From Pyrenophora tritici-repentis (lineage: Eukaryota; Ascomycota; Dothideomycetes; Pleosporales; Pleosporaceae), in contig NC_089393.1 of the NCBI RefSeq assembly GCF_003171515.1, positions 124,001 through 188,000 on the forward strand: a stretch of 64,000 bases of DNA. Direction: 5' to 3'. Each line of letters begins with the position of its first letter. The first letter of the stretch is position 1. A program made the position numbers and the translations under genes. The notes beneath the pieces are model-generated. The model made no database searches and was not told where the DNA came from. It saw only the letters and a program-made list of their open reading frames with translations. Positions 33,333-44,904 of the stretch are shown here, piece after piece.

Positions 33333-33637
33333 ACGTCATTCCCCTGTAAATGCTGTGTATATGCGACTACTACATAACGCCCTCTACCAAAAGTTTTTGT
33401 AAATTTCATTTAGGTCTTTGATACCCTTCAATGTTGTAGAGAAGGAAAAATAGGGTCAGGTTTGGCGATGATCATGTATGTTATGCGATTCTTGGATATG
33501 AGACAAGAAGAGAAAAGTCACATTCTTTGTATACTAGAACAATTCTTGATCAAACAAGACACGAATGTCATCTATCATTGTTCTATACTGATCCCGAGAC
33601 CATGCATTAGTCTATCGAGTATGAGAAGTGGCACCAT
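33333..33637. other. Convergent intergenic region
   Basis: 305 bp between PQ-loop and asparagine synthetase 3' ends. No feature beyond the expected 3' UTRs. Confidence 0.55.
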
Positions 33638-35780
33638 CTACTTGGCGTGAGCGTATTTCTGTTCGTGAACACCGATAGCCCTAAACATATATGTCAGCTT
33701 GGAGCAGTCATTATGAATAACCAAACTCACCGTCCAGAGGGATCCGTCTGGTCACTCCACGTTGGAGTCCAGCGCATGACGGTATCAGCGCAATAGCTGG
33801 GAAAGTGTTCGTCAAACATGCACCTATACCAGTACGCCTCCTTTGTATCCGGGATATCGCTGCCCCACTCAGGCTTGGGGTTCTTCATCATCTCATCCGT
33901 AACATGCAGCTCGGCCGTGTCCTTGAGCGCGTCAATCCATCCGTAGCCCACACCGTCGGAAAATTGCTCCTTTTGTCTCCAGAGGATCTTGTCGGGCAGG
34001 TAGGGCTGCGTGTCAGGCTCGTCGGATGTGTCAAAGGCCTTGCGCAGAATGTACTTTTCAATGCGACCGTTCTCGCGGTCGATGAGCTTGTCAGCTGGGT
34101 CAATGTTCATGGCGGTGTTGAGGAACTCTTTGTCCAAAAAGGGGACACGAGCTTCGACACCCCAGGCCGATGTCGACTTGTTGGCACGTAGACAGTCGGC
34201 AAGATGCAGGTTCTTGACACGGCGAATGCATTCTTGGTGGAAGGCTGCCTTGTCAGGGGCGTTGTGGAAGTACAAGTATCCGCCAAAGATCTCGTCACTG
34301 CCCTCTCCTGAGAGCACCATCTTGACACCCATGGCCTTGATCTTTCGGCTCAACAAGAACATGGGTGTTGAGGCACGAATCGTCGTCACGTCGAACGTCT
34401 CGAGGTGGAAGATGACGTCTGTGAGAGCGTTGAGGCCATCCTCGATGGTAAAGGTAAAGGTGTGGTGCTTGGTTCCAAGGAAGTTGGCCACTTCTTGTGC
34501 GGCAACACCATCAGGAGAGTTGGGCAGACCAATGGAGAAGGAGTTGAGTTGTCCCAGGAGAAGATCCGTCTGGAGCTCGTTGGAGTCGTCAATACCCACA
34601 AGTTGGTTCTGCTGCTCACTGGCGGTTCCAGAAGATGTAGCGGCCTTTTTCCTAGTCGCCTCGTTCAGTCGCAGAGTTTCCCGCTGCGCGATCGAAGCCA
34701 CCAGACTCGAGTCAAGCCCACCAGAGAGAAGCACACCAAAGGGCACTTCCGCCATCATGCGCTTGCGTACTGACCGCTCCAATGATTGCCTCAACTCCTT
34801 GTAGTCAACAGGTGTCGTAGGAATGCTCTCAGGCTCGACGAGCCACTTGGGGTCGTAGTAGCGGGTAAGCGAGTCCGTCTTGGAGTCGTAGACGTGACCG
34901 GGCGGGAAGGAGATGATGTTGTCGCAAACGGGGTGAAGGCACTTGAGCTCGGAAGCGAAGAAGACTGCACCAGGCGTAGTGCTCGATCTGCCCATGTAAA
35001 AGGTAGTGATGCCAATGGGGTCTCTTGCGGCGATTACACGATCTTGAGTCTTGTCATGGAGGACCCACGAGAACATGCCATCCAACCTGCGGGGCGCATC
35101 AATATCATGTTCGAGATACTGCTATACATCAGTGACTCCCCAAATTCCACTTATTGTTGCTCGTACCAGAGGAATGATGACCTCGCAGTCAGAGTGTGTC
35201 TTGAAGTTGTATGGCTTCTTGAGCGACTTGCGGAGGATACGGTGGTTGTAGATTTCGCCGTTGACAGCCAGTGACACTGTCTGCTCATCGTTGACGAGCG
35301 GCTGAGCGCCAGACTCTGTCCAATGTAAGTTTCCATCTCGTCTCATCTGTCGTGTGACCGCATACCGACGCCGACAATGCTCAAGCGTTCATGAACAAGG
35401 ACTACAGACTGTCAGTTTAGATCCTCAAAGTAATCAAGCGTACCTACTGGTATCGTTTGCGACCCAGTTGCCACCTGCAAAGTCTCAGTTATCGTTCTCC
35501 TCGGCGCATCGGTCAAGTGGCTCACTCCAATCAGGACCCCGATGTCGGACACTGTCCGCAATGAGTCAATGAAATACTTTCGCAGTCTCTCGGGTATGGA
35601 CTTACGCCTTGCCCATTTTCAGGGCTGTCGGCTTGAACTTTTGTACATCGGGATGTCTAAGAACATTAATATCTCTCTAACATTAACCGTGTCCGTATGC
35701 AGCGTCGCAAAGCCACGGGGAGGGGTAGATGTGCATGAAAGTAGAAAAACATACCTGTAGCACGCGAAGATACCACACAT
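33638..35780 (-). CDS. ASN1: Asparagine synthetase (glutamine-hydrolysing)
   Basis: Cytosolic class II glutamine amidotransferase that makes asparagine from aspartate, ATP and glutamine. Eight exons: 35755-35780, 35606-35656, 35526-35551, 35448-35474, 35366-35401, 35167-35315, 33731-35118 and 33638-33680, encoding 581 residues. The first exon encodes MCGIFACY, whose Cys2 is the catalytic nucleophile of the glutaminase domain. [31 protein letters not shown] and THSDCEVI follow. In the synthetase domain the ATP-pyrophosphatase loop is [13 protein letters not shown], with [12 protein letters not shown] and VEARVPFLD further on. The C-terminus ([18 protein letters not shown]) needs the last small exon. 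Six introns of 46-98 nt crowd the first 660 bp, including exons of only 26-27 nt. A TGACTC core occurs shortly upstream (near 35824, minus strand), weak support for Gcn4/CpcA control. Confidence 0.95.
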
Positions 35781-36550
35781 GTTTGCTGGGGAAGAGAATA
35801 GAGGAGGAAGAAGAAGAATGTGGAGGAGTCAGACGTCTTTTATCGCGCTCAAAATTGTTGTAGTCATAATCGCATGCCCTCCGGCGGACGGAGTGGGGCC
35901 CACGCTTAGTTGGAAGGTTCCGATTCCGATCGGAACCATTGGGGTCTCGAATATTGGCTCGCCAAAGTACCTACCAGGTCACTTAATCTCGTCGGCCTCA
36001 CGGCGAGACTCAGGCCCACATGACCAACACTCCAAATCGATATGGGAAAGAAAGGAGAGATAGGGCCGACTCAGACATGTGAAAAGGACACGATATACGT
36101 TGACAAAGAGACTCCACAACCCCGGGCTCCGGCCCACTGGTTCAATCCCCACAAGCTTGTAATCTCAACCGGTGCAATCCAGACCATGGGCAAAAGAGGC
36201 AGCAAGTGCAGGCAAGAGAGGCAGCAAGAGCAGTCACAAAAGAATTAATCTCATACGGTTAACCTCGGAATTATGTAGTTGTTGATACATGGATGCTTGT
36301 GCGCGGATATGCCCATGCCTTCCCAGCAGCTTACACCATGTGCATAACCAACAAGAGCCCTAGGTCCTAACAAGACATATCCACAGCCAACAAAAGCAAT
36401 TAACATCGTTTCGTGCAGCGCCGCCCATGCCACCACCCTACTTCTTCATGCTTGAAAAGTCTTTCTCCTCCAATTTCTCTCACTTAATCTCGGAATCGCT
36501 CGCTCAACAAGGTTTACTGCAATTCTGACGCGGTACTAGGGGAATGGTGT
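35781..36550. other. Asparagine synthetase upstream region
   Basis: 770 bp between two minus-strand genes. It holds a TGACTC core on the minus strand near 35824 and a GACTCA near 36068, both only partial matches to the Gcn4/CpcA element. No ORF with features. Confidence 0.4.
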
Positions 36551-37707
36551 TCAAAAAAGGAAGTAGGCAAGGAGGAAGCTGACGAGGCAGAGAAGGGCTG
36601 TAATCTGAACAGATACGCCACCAGCTGGGGCTTGTTGCGTGTTTATGGCGGTCGAGGATTGCTTCGAATCTTGGGCGGATGCTCCCTTGCGCTGGCGGAG
36701 ACCGCTGGCGTCACCGAGCTGCTGCGTCAACCGTGCAATTTGCGCTTTGGCTTCAGCAAGCTGGGCCTCGACATCTCCCGAAGAAGGCATCGCGTTGGAC
36801 AGGGTTGCAGCAGCAGCATGATAGGTCGACTGCATACCACCGCCCGTTGCGGGATTGAAAGCCTCATTCTTGATTTCTCCCAAGTTCTTGCTCTTCTCAG
36901 GACGATCTTGTGGGACTGACACAGGGCCAGAAACCTCGGATGCACCCCGCTGGGGAGTAACGGCCTCGTGGGATGGAGATGGGGATGGCATCATGGACTC
37001 GCGTGTGCCGTTGGTCCTCGCAGGCGTTGCGTTTGGACCACCGTCGTCAGGAGCGAGGAACAGCACCCTAATCTTCTTCTCCTGGATTGAAGATTTGGCT
37101 GTTTGCTCAATGTGCGACCACTACAAAATGCGGTTAGCCGCGCGATTCACCGCTCACTCGGGTCTCCTTGACATACCAGAGATCCGACATTGGTGAACTC
37201 CTTGTCGGCTGTTATTAGGACAGACTGCACGAGGAACTTGTCGCGGCACTTTGCGTCTGGCGGCGGGTCTTCTTTCATGGCCTGGAGGAGGACTGGGCGC
37301 ATGCGTCAGTTTTCTGCATGCATGCTAGGGGTGCGCGGGCAGAGGATATGCGTACTTTGGACTTCAACATGTTTGCCGGGCTCGATGCGTCCGCTATTTG
37401 GCCTTACACAGTATCTAAATCCGTCAGCCGAGGTAGGGAGTGAAGGGCTAGTGCGAGTCGTACTGCTTGGGAGCCGTGGTTTTGACCTTGAATCTGTCAG
37501 CTGCGCGTCCAGGTATAGAAGTGGCTTTGGTGAAGTTTGCTCACCTTGAAAGCAACCGGGTCAGAGTGCGGGTTCCGCAGGCGGAGCGTCTGCGACACCT
37601 CGTGCTGGAAGGGACCTTTGCCAGGTCAGCATCGCCACGTTATTCACATCCACTACTTCAAACTCACGCTTGAAGCCAAGCTCTACGGGATCGAGCTCGA
37701 CGGACAT
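36551..37707 (-). CDS. VAP-family ER membrane protein (Scs2-like)
   Basis: VAMP-associated protein: a cytosolic MSP domain on a C-terminal ER anchor that recruits FFAT-motif partners at ER contact sites (yeast Scs2, human VAPA/B). Six exons: 37668-37707, 37545-37615, 37464-37486, 37356-37414, 37177-37292 and 36551-37120, encoding 292 residues. The MSP domain (about residues 1-125) shows LDPVELGFKRPF, LRLRNPHSDPVAFKVKTTAP, the KQYCVRPNSGRIEPG core, DAKCRDKFLVQS and the SLWSHIEQ end. A Ser/Pro-rich linker, a coiled coil (VEAQLAEAKAQIARLTQQL) and the tail anchor (VQITALLCLVSFLLAYFLF) follow. The introns (49-63 nt) all interrupt the MSP domain. Divergent to the UBX gene. Confidence 0.93.
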
Positions 37708-38363
37708 GGCGGGCACACGCGGGTTGTGAGGTTTGTCGTCTTTGTGCCTGTGGCTGTGTCTTGGTAATCAGGCACGGATCCGCCGTCACAGTACGGTCGC
37801 GATCAACCTTCGCAAAGGATAAATGGGAGCGGTGTCGTATAATAAAGCGCTTAATTGATTCACCGAAAGGGGCGCAGGCGGTGAATGGTCGTTTGGCGTC
37901 GTCGTAGGCAGTAGGGGGGGGGAGCGGATGTGGAGGATGGAAGACGGATGCGAAGGTAGGGATGACGTTGCTGGTTTGGAAGTAGTCGCGCCAGTGACGC
38001 TCTTGGTTCCGGAAGCGCCTCTCAAGGCAAGACAGCTCTAACTACCACTATCTGTACATAACCAAGCTTAGTAAAGGCACGTGTTTACGGTAAAGTCGAC
38101 CGTACCAAACTGTATTCTTCAAATGTTAGTACCCGTGCCTGCAGACCCATGGTTCCAGTTCCACCTTCTCCAAGCTTCCATTCCCCGCTACCGCTACCGC
38201 TACGGGCGCCTGCAATTACTTCTTATATAAGGCTGGACCCTTACACACGCAGATCTACCTACCGATTAATTCAAATATAATCCACCCGCAAACACCCACC
38301 CTACCCTCATCACAGTAACCGAGCACCTGCTATATCCGACACTCACACATCGCCACATCCAAC
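37708..38363. promoter_or_regulatory. Divergent region VAP / UBX
   Basis: 656 bp between divergent genes; presumed shared promoter. A short imperfect CGCTAC repeat lies at about 38188-38206. No gene seen. Confidence 0.45.
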
Positions 38364-39311
38364 ATGGCTTCCTCAGATCTAGACACGCTCATCGACATGG
38401 GCTTCCCCCGCGAACGCGCCGAGCTCGCCGTCAAGGCTACCGGTGGTCTGCAACCAGCCATTGATTGGCTCGAGACCAACCAGGACAAAACCATCGAAGA
38501 GATCAAGCAACAGCAAGCCGGCGCCGCCGCCGCCGATGACGCTTCAGAAGAGCCGCCAGCCCTCAAGCCCGGCGAAGAAGCCAGATCGCTCGTTTGCGAA
38601 GATTGTGGCAAGAAGTTCCGCTCGATGAACCAAGCTACATTCCACGGCGAGAAGACGGGCCACGAAAACTTCGCCGAATCGACCGAAGAAATTGCTCCCC
38701 TCACAGAAGAAGAGAAGAAGCAGAGGCTGCAGGAGCTACGCGAGAAGTTGGCCGAGAAGCGTGCAAAGGAGTCTGAGCAGGACAAGGAGGACCGCAAGAG
38801 GAACGAGCAGATCCGCCTAAAGGCTACAAAGGAGTCGCAAGACATCAAGGAAGAGCTACAGAAGAAGGAGCGCCTTAAGGAGGCTGCCGCCAAGCGCGCA
38901 GAGAAGAAGGCTGACGAAGACGCGAGGAAACGCGTCCTGGCCAAGTTGGAGGCAGACAAGCAAGAGCGAAAGCGCAAAGCCGAGATCGAAAAAGCAAAGC
39001 GAGCGGGTCAGGCTCCTCCTCCTGCACAACCCCAGGCTCCTCTGGCTACGTCTTCGGGTCCTACGACTAGCAAACCTGCAAGCGCCTACACCGAGGCACG
39101 GCTTGCACTTCAGACATCGGGAGGAAGGGTCATGAAGACGTTCCCGGTTGAGACAACACTCTTTGAGGTCGCACATGCGTTGGAGCAGGATGGAACTACC
39201 GTCAACACCTTTACCACAAACTTCCCCAAGAAGACGTATGACCGCACCGACTTTGGCATGACGCTTAAAGAGGCGGGCATGGTACCTAGTGCGGCTTTGA
39301 TCATCGGATAG
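38364..39311 (+). CDS. UBA-UBX protein (UBXN1/SAKS1-like Cdc48 cofactor)
   Basis: Adaptor predicted to link ubiquitinated clients to the Cdc48/p97 ATPase. Single exon, 315 residues. The N-terminal UBA domain (LDTLIDMGFPRERAELAVKA, with the MGF loop) covers about residues 5-42. A C2H2-like zinc finger (CEDCGKKFRSMNQATFHGEKTGH, about residues 78-100) follows. A long charged coiled coil, rich in KE/RK, spans about 115-225. The C-terminal UBX domain has the beta-strand start ARLALQTSGGRVMKTF and ends KEAGMVPSAALIIG. The domain order and length match metazoan UBXN1 and its fungal orthologues. The start at 38364 is the first ATG after the divergent promoter. Confidence 0.93.
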   Translation: MASSDLDTLIDMGFPRERAELAVKATGGLQPAIDWLETNQDKTIEEIKQQQAGAAAADDASEEPPALKPGEEARSLVCEDCGKKFRSMNQATFHGEKTGHENFAESTEEIAPLTEEEKKQRLQELREKLAEKRAKESEQDKEDRKRNEQIRLKATKESQDIKEELQKKERLKEAAAKRAEKKADEDARKRVLAKLEADKQERKRKAEIEKAKRAGQAPPPAQPQAPLATSSGPTTSKPASAYTEARLALQTSGGRVMKTFPVETTLFEVAHALEQDGTTVNTFTTNFPKKTYDRTDFGMTLKEAGMVPSAALIIG

Positions 39312-39489
39312 ACGATAGTAGTTGTCATGGGTGTATGCACCTTACGATTGATGACGGATGACGGATGATAGATGCTGGTTTATGAATGTATGAGGTAGAG
39401 GACTACTGCGAAGAGCGTGGAAATTTCTTCTATTTCCCTCATCTTCTTAGACGTAGGTAAAATCTCTGCTTGAGATTTAATATACACGT

Positions 39490-40839
39490 CTACTCGAGCT
39501 TAACACACACACATCTCCCTCGCATCCCATCACTTCCCCCCTTAAAACCCCAACCATCTCCCCCCAAAAACCCCTCATCCAACTCATCCTCCTTCCCCTT
39601 CACCTCCCCCTCCTTCCCATTTCCATTCTTCATCCCCTCCAAAACCCCACAAAGCTGCAACCGATTCCCCTCCCAACTCACCCACGCCGCAGCCTGTAAA
39701 AAACAATCGGTAATATCATCCAACTTCTTCATCTCCGTCGGCCCTATCACCTGCTCCCTTGCATCTCCGTCGTCTTTCCTCCGTCGTGGCGTCTTCTTCT
39801 TCGGCGAACACAAGGCTTGTTGTGTTGCGCGTGCTTGAGGGCTGATGTTGAAGGTGAGGGATGGTGTTGTGGAGTTTGTGTTTGTGGAGGCTGTTGAGGG
39901 TGGGGAGGCGGATAGCCAGGTACGTAGGAGGGTTATTTTGGCGCTTTTTTCGGCTTTGGATCGGGGGGGTTTCTTGTTCGGTGTGGTGGGGGGAGTGGTG
40001 GTGTCTTGGGCTGTCGCTGGTGGTGGTGGTGGTGTTTGTTTCGTAGATGATGATGACGACGACGCCGACTCAGTCAGAGCAATACCCTGTTCTCCCAGCC
40101 AATACATGCCCACACGCTTTGGATCCACGCCGAAGACATTGAATAGTTTCTCCTTGTCCTCGCCCGCCTTTTTGTTCCGCGTGATCAGACGTTCAGAATA
40201 CATGGTTTGCAAGATGGCCCACAGCATGCCCTCCAGCGTATTCACCCGAAGCGTCCACTGTTGAACCGCGCTGCCACCACCAGATCGCCACCGTTGTTTC
40301 TCAATCAATATGACATCAGGTGAAGCTGCTAAAATGGTGTTTTTGACCAGTCCGTACGCTGTCTTTGACAGAATATTGAGTGAATATGCGTCGACCACGT
40401 CCACATCATCATCATCATCCGCCTCTCCCATAACCCTCCCCTCTGACTCTGACTCTGACTCTGACTCTGACTCTGATTCTGATTCTGACTCCCCCACCTC
40501 AGAACCAGGAATCCCATCTCTAGAACCCACCAAATCCATCTTCTCCCACCTCAAAACATGCATAGTAGCGTTCAGACTGTCTTTCACCGGCCATGAAATC
40601 TCTGCTTCGCAAAACGCAAGGTTCTTGATGCCCATGTCGATACTCATGATGCGGAGTTTCTGGTCCGTCGTGGGCCGTGATTTCTGCCATGTTGGATGCC
40701 GGATAAATAGCCGAGACTGGTGGAGCTCGTGGCGGAGGCGTTGGTGAAGTACGGCTTTTGTGCCCGAGGAGCGGGCTCCGATGCGTGTGAGGAGTGCTTG
40801 TAGCGACTTTGCCGTTACAGTGCGGGATTTTGGCGCCAT
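39490..40839 (-). CDS. Mitochondrial Holliday junction resolvase (Cce1/Ydc2-like)
   Basis: RNase-H-fold endonuclease that cuts four-way junctions in mitochondrial DNA. Single exon, 449 residues. The N-terminal helices (AKSLQALLTRIGARSSGTKAVLHQRL) form the SAP-like DNA-binding part. The catalytic acidic residues are visible: Asp in MSIDMGIKNLAFCEAE (about residue 69), Glu in VILIEKQRWRSGGG, and the C-terminal acidic pair in KKLDDITDCFLQAAAWVSW. Two insertions make it longer than yeast Cce1: a Ser-Glu dipeptide repeat followed by an Asp-rich run (about residues 118-148), encoded by a hexanucleotide microsatellite at 40441-40490, and a Ser/Pro/Thr-rich segment of about 60 residues before the last motif. 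Mitochondrial targeting is inferred from the family; the basic N-terminus is compatible. Confidence 0.88.
   Translation of the reverse strand: MAPKSRTVTAKSLQALLTRIGARSSGTKAVLHQRLRHELHQSRLFIRHPTWQKSRPTTDQKLRIMSIDMGIKNLAFCEAEISWPVKDSLNATMHVLRWEKMDLVGSRDGIPGSEVGESESESESESESESESEGRVMGEADDDDDVDVVDAYSLNILSKTAYGLVKNTILAASPDVILIEKQRWRSGGGSAVQQWTLRVNTLEGMLWAILQTMYSERLITRNKKAGEDKEKLFNVFGVDPKRVGMYWLGEQGIALTESASSSSSSTKQTPPPPPATAQDTTTPPTTPNKKPPRSKAEKSAKITLLRTWLSASPPSTASTNTNSTTPSLTFNISPQARATQQALCSPKKKTPRRRKDDGDAREQVIGPTEMKKLDDITDCFLQAAAWVSWEGNRLQLCGVLEGMKNGNGKEGEVKGKEDELDEGFLGGDGWGFKGGSDGMRGRCVCVKLE
40441..40490. repeat. Hexanucleotide (TCTGAC)n microsatellite in coding sequence
   Basis: About eight tandem copies of TCTGAC/TCTGAT inside the resolvase ORF, encoding Ser-Glu repeats on the minus strand. 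The unit is a multiple of three, so copy-number changes keep the frame. Confidence 0.9.
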
Positions 40840-41659
40840 TTTGTAGTTTGGTTTAGTTTGGGGCGGATGCGTTGCACATTGAAGATTTACGCCATGAGTG
40901 GTTTTTGGAGATGATGGGCTTTACAAGATGAGGATAGAAAGACATGCCAGAACATGGCGGAAGGTGGTGGCGTCAATGCAACGCCTGCGATGAAAAAACA
41001 GAGATTACTAGTACTGTGGAGAAATCGCGCTGTGTTCCTGTACTAACGTCAGGTTTGGGACAACCATGGTAACTAGGTGGAAGCACAATGGATATATTCG
41101 AGGTTGCAGCGTGTCCACGTGACGCGGCCCTTCTCAGTCGACATGTTCAAGCTAAGCTACACGTTTCGCATCAATCAGTCTCAAGTAGACGTGCACTCGG
41201 GTGTCATAAAATACTGGACATACTGGTGTGAAAAAACCACTGTAGTCGCCAGATACGTCTATTGGGTGCTTGCCCACACTGTCCAGTATTATGTCACCCA
41301 GGTGCGTGCATATTAAGCCTAAGTAGACGTGTATACAAATTTCATGTAGACGTGTATATGCATCTCACGATACACATCAAAAACAACCCCTCAAATCAAT
41401 AATTCGATCACACCCACTTTTCCAAACCAATTCATTCAACTCTCTCACACACGCTAATGTAGACGATTATATACAAAACGCAACAATGACAAGACATCCA
41501 TCCCGTCAAGCCAAAGGTATCGAGCGCGCCAAACAATCAGAATGTCGACTCGAATACATCTTTCTCGCCCACAATGCCGATAATTGGTATAGGGAGTGGC
41601 GAGTTAAGAATGTGGCTAAGATGCCCATGAATACACACTACACGGTCGACACGTTGAAC
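40840..41659. other. Intergenic with inverted repeat
   Basis: 820 bp between the resolvase start and the 3' end of the glycerol-3-phosphate dehydrogenase gene. It contains the imperfect inverted repeat at 41191-41307 and two GTAGACGTGTATA copies (about 41322-41358). A 93-codon plus-strand ORF at 41486-41767 overlaps the next gene antisense and has no recognisable feature. Confidence 0.5.
41191..41307. repeat. Imperfect inverted repeat, possible decayed MITE
   Basis: The left arm at 41191-41220 ends in AAATACTGGACA; the right arm at 41280-41307 begins TGTCCAGTATTA. The arms are about 28-30 bp, share the innermost TACTGGACA perfectly and about three-quarters of the rest, and are separated by 59 bp. 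No duplication of the target site could be fixed. It could be a degraded transposon terminus pair or a hairpin. Confidence 0.55.
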
Positions 41660-44008
41660 CTATTTGTTAACCTCCGACTCACGGCCAATGACGGGGTTCT
41701 GGCCGCTCTTGAACTTGCTATCCGACTTGAGCAGCTCATCAGGTTTATCTGCAAATACTTGATTTAGCCTGATCCCAAAAGCAAAGAGGTTTGCGCAAGC
41801 CTCGACGTCGTCATCAGGGTTGTTGGACTCACCATGGCGTGCGTAGAGGTGGTAGTCCTCGTCCGAGTACTTGCCTACTTGGCCGTTCTCCACTTCCTTG
41901 CGCGTGAGCGAGAGCTTGTTCTTGGGGAGACCCATGGAGCCAAGGTAAGTAACCGAGTTCTTCCACTCCGTCTCCTTGCGCTTGTTGTCCCACTTGAGCT
42001 CCTCGCCCATAATGTCAATTACCTTGGGGAGAGCTTCGAGCGCGGCCTGGGCGTTCAAGAAGGCGAGACGCATGCGACGGGCGATTACGTCGGTGGCGGT
42101 TTGTGCGTATTCGTGGCGGACACAGTAGCGAACCTCGCCATCAATGTATGGGTAGAGGTCAGACATTTTGATGCCGCGGACGGGGAAGCGCTGCTCAGTG
42201 GGTGCTGAGAGAGCTGCGACAGTCCATGCGCGGTCACCGTAGGCCTGGCACAAGTACTTGGCAACATCCGTCTCGATGCCGTAGTGTTGGATGAGGTTAA
42301 TGAAGAGTGTCTTTGAGAAGCCGTGTGCACCAACAAGGCGGACACGGTGAGTCTGGCAAGTACCGTCAAGAGGAGCCTCGTCCTTGACCTCTGTCCCGCT
42401 GATCAAGGTAGGGTTCACAAGGGGCTGGGTCTTCAAGCCATACTCCTTGATGGCCTCGTCGACAGTCTCTTCGGCCATTTGGCGGTAAGTAGTCCACTTG
42501 CCACCTGAGCAAGTCATCAAACCTGAAGGAGAAGTGGTAACCAAGTGGTTTCGGACAAGACCTTCAGTTGCGCTCGCGTTGGGGTCGCGTACAAGCGGGC
42601 GAATACCAGACCATGCAGCGAGGACATCTCCGCGGCGAACGTTGATCTCGGGTTGCAAGTAGCGCTTGACTTCCTTGAGAATCCAGTCAATTTCCTCTTC
42701 TCCGGCAACAGGGTCCTTTGTGATATCACACGCGGTATCCGTAGTACCGGCAATGGTGTTGCCCTGCCATGGCAGGAAGAAAACTACACGACCATCCGAG
42801 GTGTTGGGATCAATGAGACCCATGTTTGAAGGGCTGTAGTAACCGGGGAGAATGACGTGGACACCAGAGCTAGGAGCAACAATTTCTGGCACCTCTTGGT
42901 CGTCCATCTTGCGGATGGAGTCAGTGAAAGGACCAGTAGCGTTGATGACACCCTTGGCTTTGATAGAGAACTCCTCGGCCTTCTTTCCGTCGCGTTCCGC
43001 AATACAGTCCTTTGCCTTGGCTCCGCACAGGCGGCCATTGGCATCCTTCTCCAGGCTGGTAACCTCGAGATGGTTTACGACGGTAGCACCATATAGCGCA
43101 GCAGTCATGGCAATTGAGACGTTCATGCGGGAGTCGTTGTGTGCACCATCTAATTGAGTCAGTAACAGCTCCAAATTCGACATGACCGAGCTTACCATAG
43201 TAGACGAGAGCTCCAACAAGGCCTTCCTTCTTCAACATGGGGAATGCATCTAGGGCCTTGCTCTTCGTCATGTAGTATGAGCTCTCAATGTTCTCCGATC
43301 CAGCGAGGAAGTCGTAAAACTTTGTACCGGCCCAAAAGTATGGCGCCTGCCACCACTTCTGAATCGGAATCATGATAGGGAGCCATTGTGATAGATGAGG
43401 AGCAGTGTCCAAGAAGTAACGGCGTTCGCGGAGAGCTTCGACAACGAGGGCGTATCTGAAAGCGATTAGTGTATGAAAACCCAAATTTTCGAGCACACTC
43501 ACTGGTTGTAGTCTAGGTTCCAAACGGCCTTTTCAAGGTATCGTACACCACCGTGGACCAGCTTTGTGCTCTTACTACTGGTACCACTGCTAAAGTCGTC
43601 GCGTTCGACTAGCGCAACTTTTAAACCTCTGGTAACGGCGTCAAGCGCAATACCGGCTCCAGTCGCGCCACCACCAATAACCAAGAGATCGTAGGGCTCC
43701 TCCTCGACTGGAGCGGCTGGTGTTGAGCCACCCCCGAGCCATTTCCTTGCCTTTTCCGAAACCTGCGCGACGACACCTGCGCTGCGCTTCAGCTGCGCAA
43801 TCTGCTCATCGCGGCTTTTGGCAGAGGGGAATTGTGGTGGGCGAAACACACCTCCCTCGCCATATGTGGGTGGGGGTACTGCGGCCGCCTCGGTGCCGGG
43901 GATATCGCGAGGTCGGAGGGTAACGTAGAGTGCTCCAGCACCAATGGCACCAGCACCAGCTGTATACAACAGCGGCTTAATGAAACGGCTTCCTCGACGG
44001 GCAGCCAT
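41660..44008 (-). CDS. GUT2: Mitochondrial FAD glycerol-3-phosphate dehydrogenase
   Basis: Inner-membrane flavoenzyme oxidising glycerol-3-phosphate to dihydroxyacetone phosphate and passing electrons to ubiquinone; used in glycerol catabolism and the G3P shuttle. Exons 43503-44008, 43196-43455 and 41660-43149 give 751 residues. The N-terminus is a basic presequence followed by a hydrophobic helix ([19 protein letters not shown]). The FAD-binding dinucleotide fold is [20 protein letters not shown]. Further conserved blocks are [80 protein letters not shown] and [17 protein letters not shown]. The C-terminal DAO_C region continues to the stop. Both introns are 46-47 nt. Intact and functional in appearance. 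Confidence 0.96.
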
Positions 44009-44904
44009 GATGCTCTAGTGATGGGTATATTTTTCCGGAGGTGCAAAATCGCTCCAGGCGCTGACGGGATATAATTGTACAAGATATGTCGATAAAAAAT
44101 GTCAAAGGATGATGTGCTGAGGCTCGAGCCTTCACATGTTGCAATTCAATTAGCGGCCGCGCAACGGAACGGGGTCGCAAATGAATGCGGGAGGGGGGGG
44201 GGGTTTCTTACCTCGTGTAGGGTTACAAAAGCATGGCGAGCATGGCGCTCACGGATTGAATATTGGGAGAGAGATTGACGTGTAGGAAAGGTGGCTGTTG
44301 GGAACTGTGGAGCTTCAAAGTCTGAAGACCATTTGATCGGACGCTTGGGATGACGAAAGCGTGGATTCAAAGTCGGATGCGCTCCACTTCGGGTAACCCG
44401 GGACAGTCGACGCCGTCGACACACGTCTCTGCCCAGAGCCGCCAAAGCGCCGTAATAAAGCTGCCGAATGCTGCCTGATCAGCCTATGCCTTCACCGACT
44501 GTGCCTCTTCACCGCCGTCCAAGTTTTCTTCACCTCAAAAGATGAGATATGGCCCAAAGCCAACACGGCGGCTACAGACGGACAAGGTAGCTCATCCGCC
44601 CCCAAAGGCATTTTGGTGGAGTAGCCAGCCGGATGCGGCACCCCCACGGGCGAAATGCCAAGCAAAGTGGATCGCAGAGCCTCATGATGATCTCATGCAA
44701 TGTGGAGTCGTGCATTCAAGTGTGTTGGTGGCATTGCTTCCTATTGAATATTATCGTGGCGATCCTCTCCTGACGCCTTGGCCTATCCACACGACACAAT
44801 GTGCCCGGGCATGTCCCACATTCAGGCATTCCGACGTCTCAACATTCGTTGCGCCAGACTCCATACTAAACTACACATTTGACAAAAGAAAAAGGGTCCA
44901 AGGC
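44009..44904. other. GUT2 upstream region and Vtc5-like 3' region
   Basis: 896 bp between two minus-strand genes, including a G run near 44194-44203. Presumed GUT2 promoter. Short ORFs have no recognisable features. Confidence 0.5.

Noticed and set aside
38330..38977. 215-codon Ser/Phe/Cys-rich minus-strand ORF
   Set aside because: Antisense of the UBX gene coiled coil.
41486..41767. 93-codon plus-strand ORF with a fair start context
   Set aside because: No family features and overlaps GUT2 coding sequence antisense; kept only as a note.
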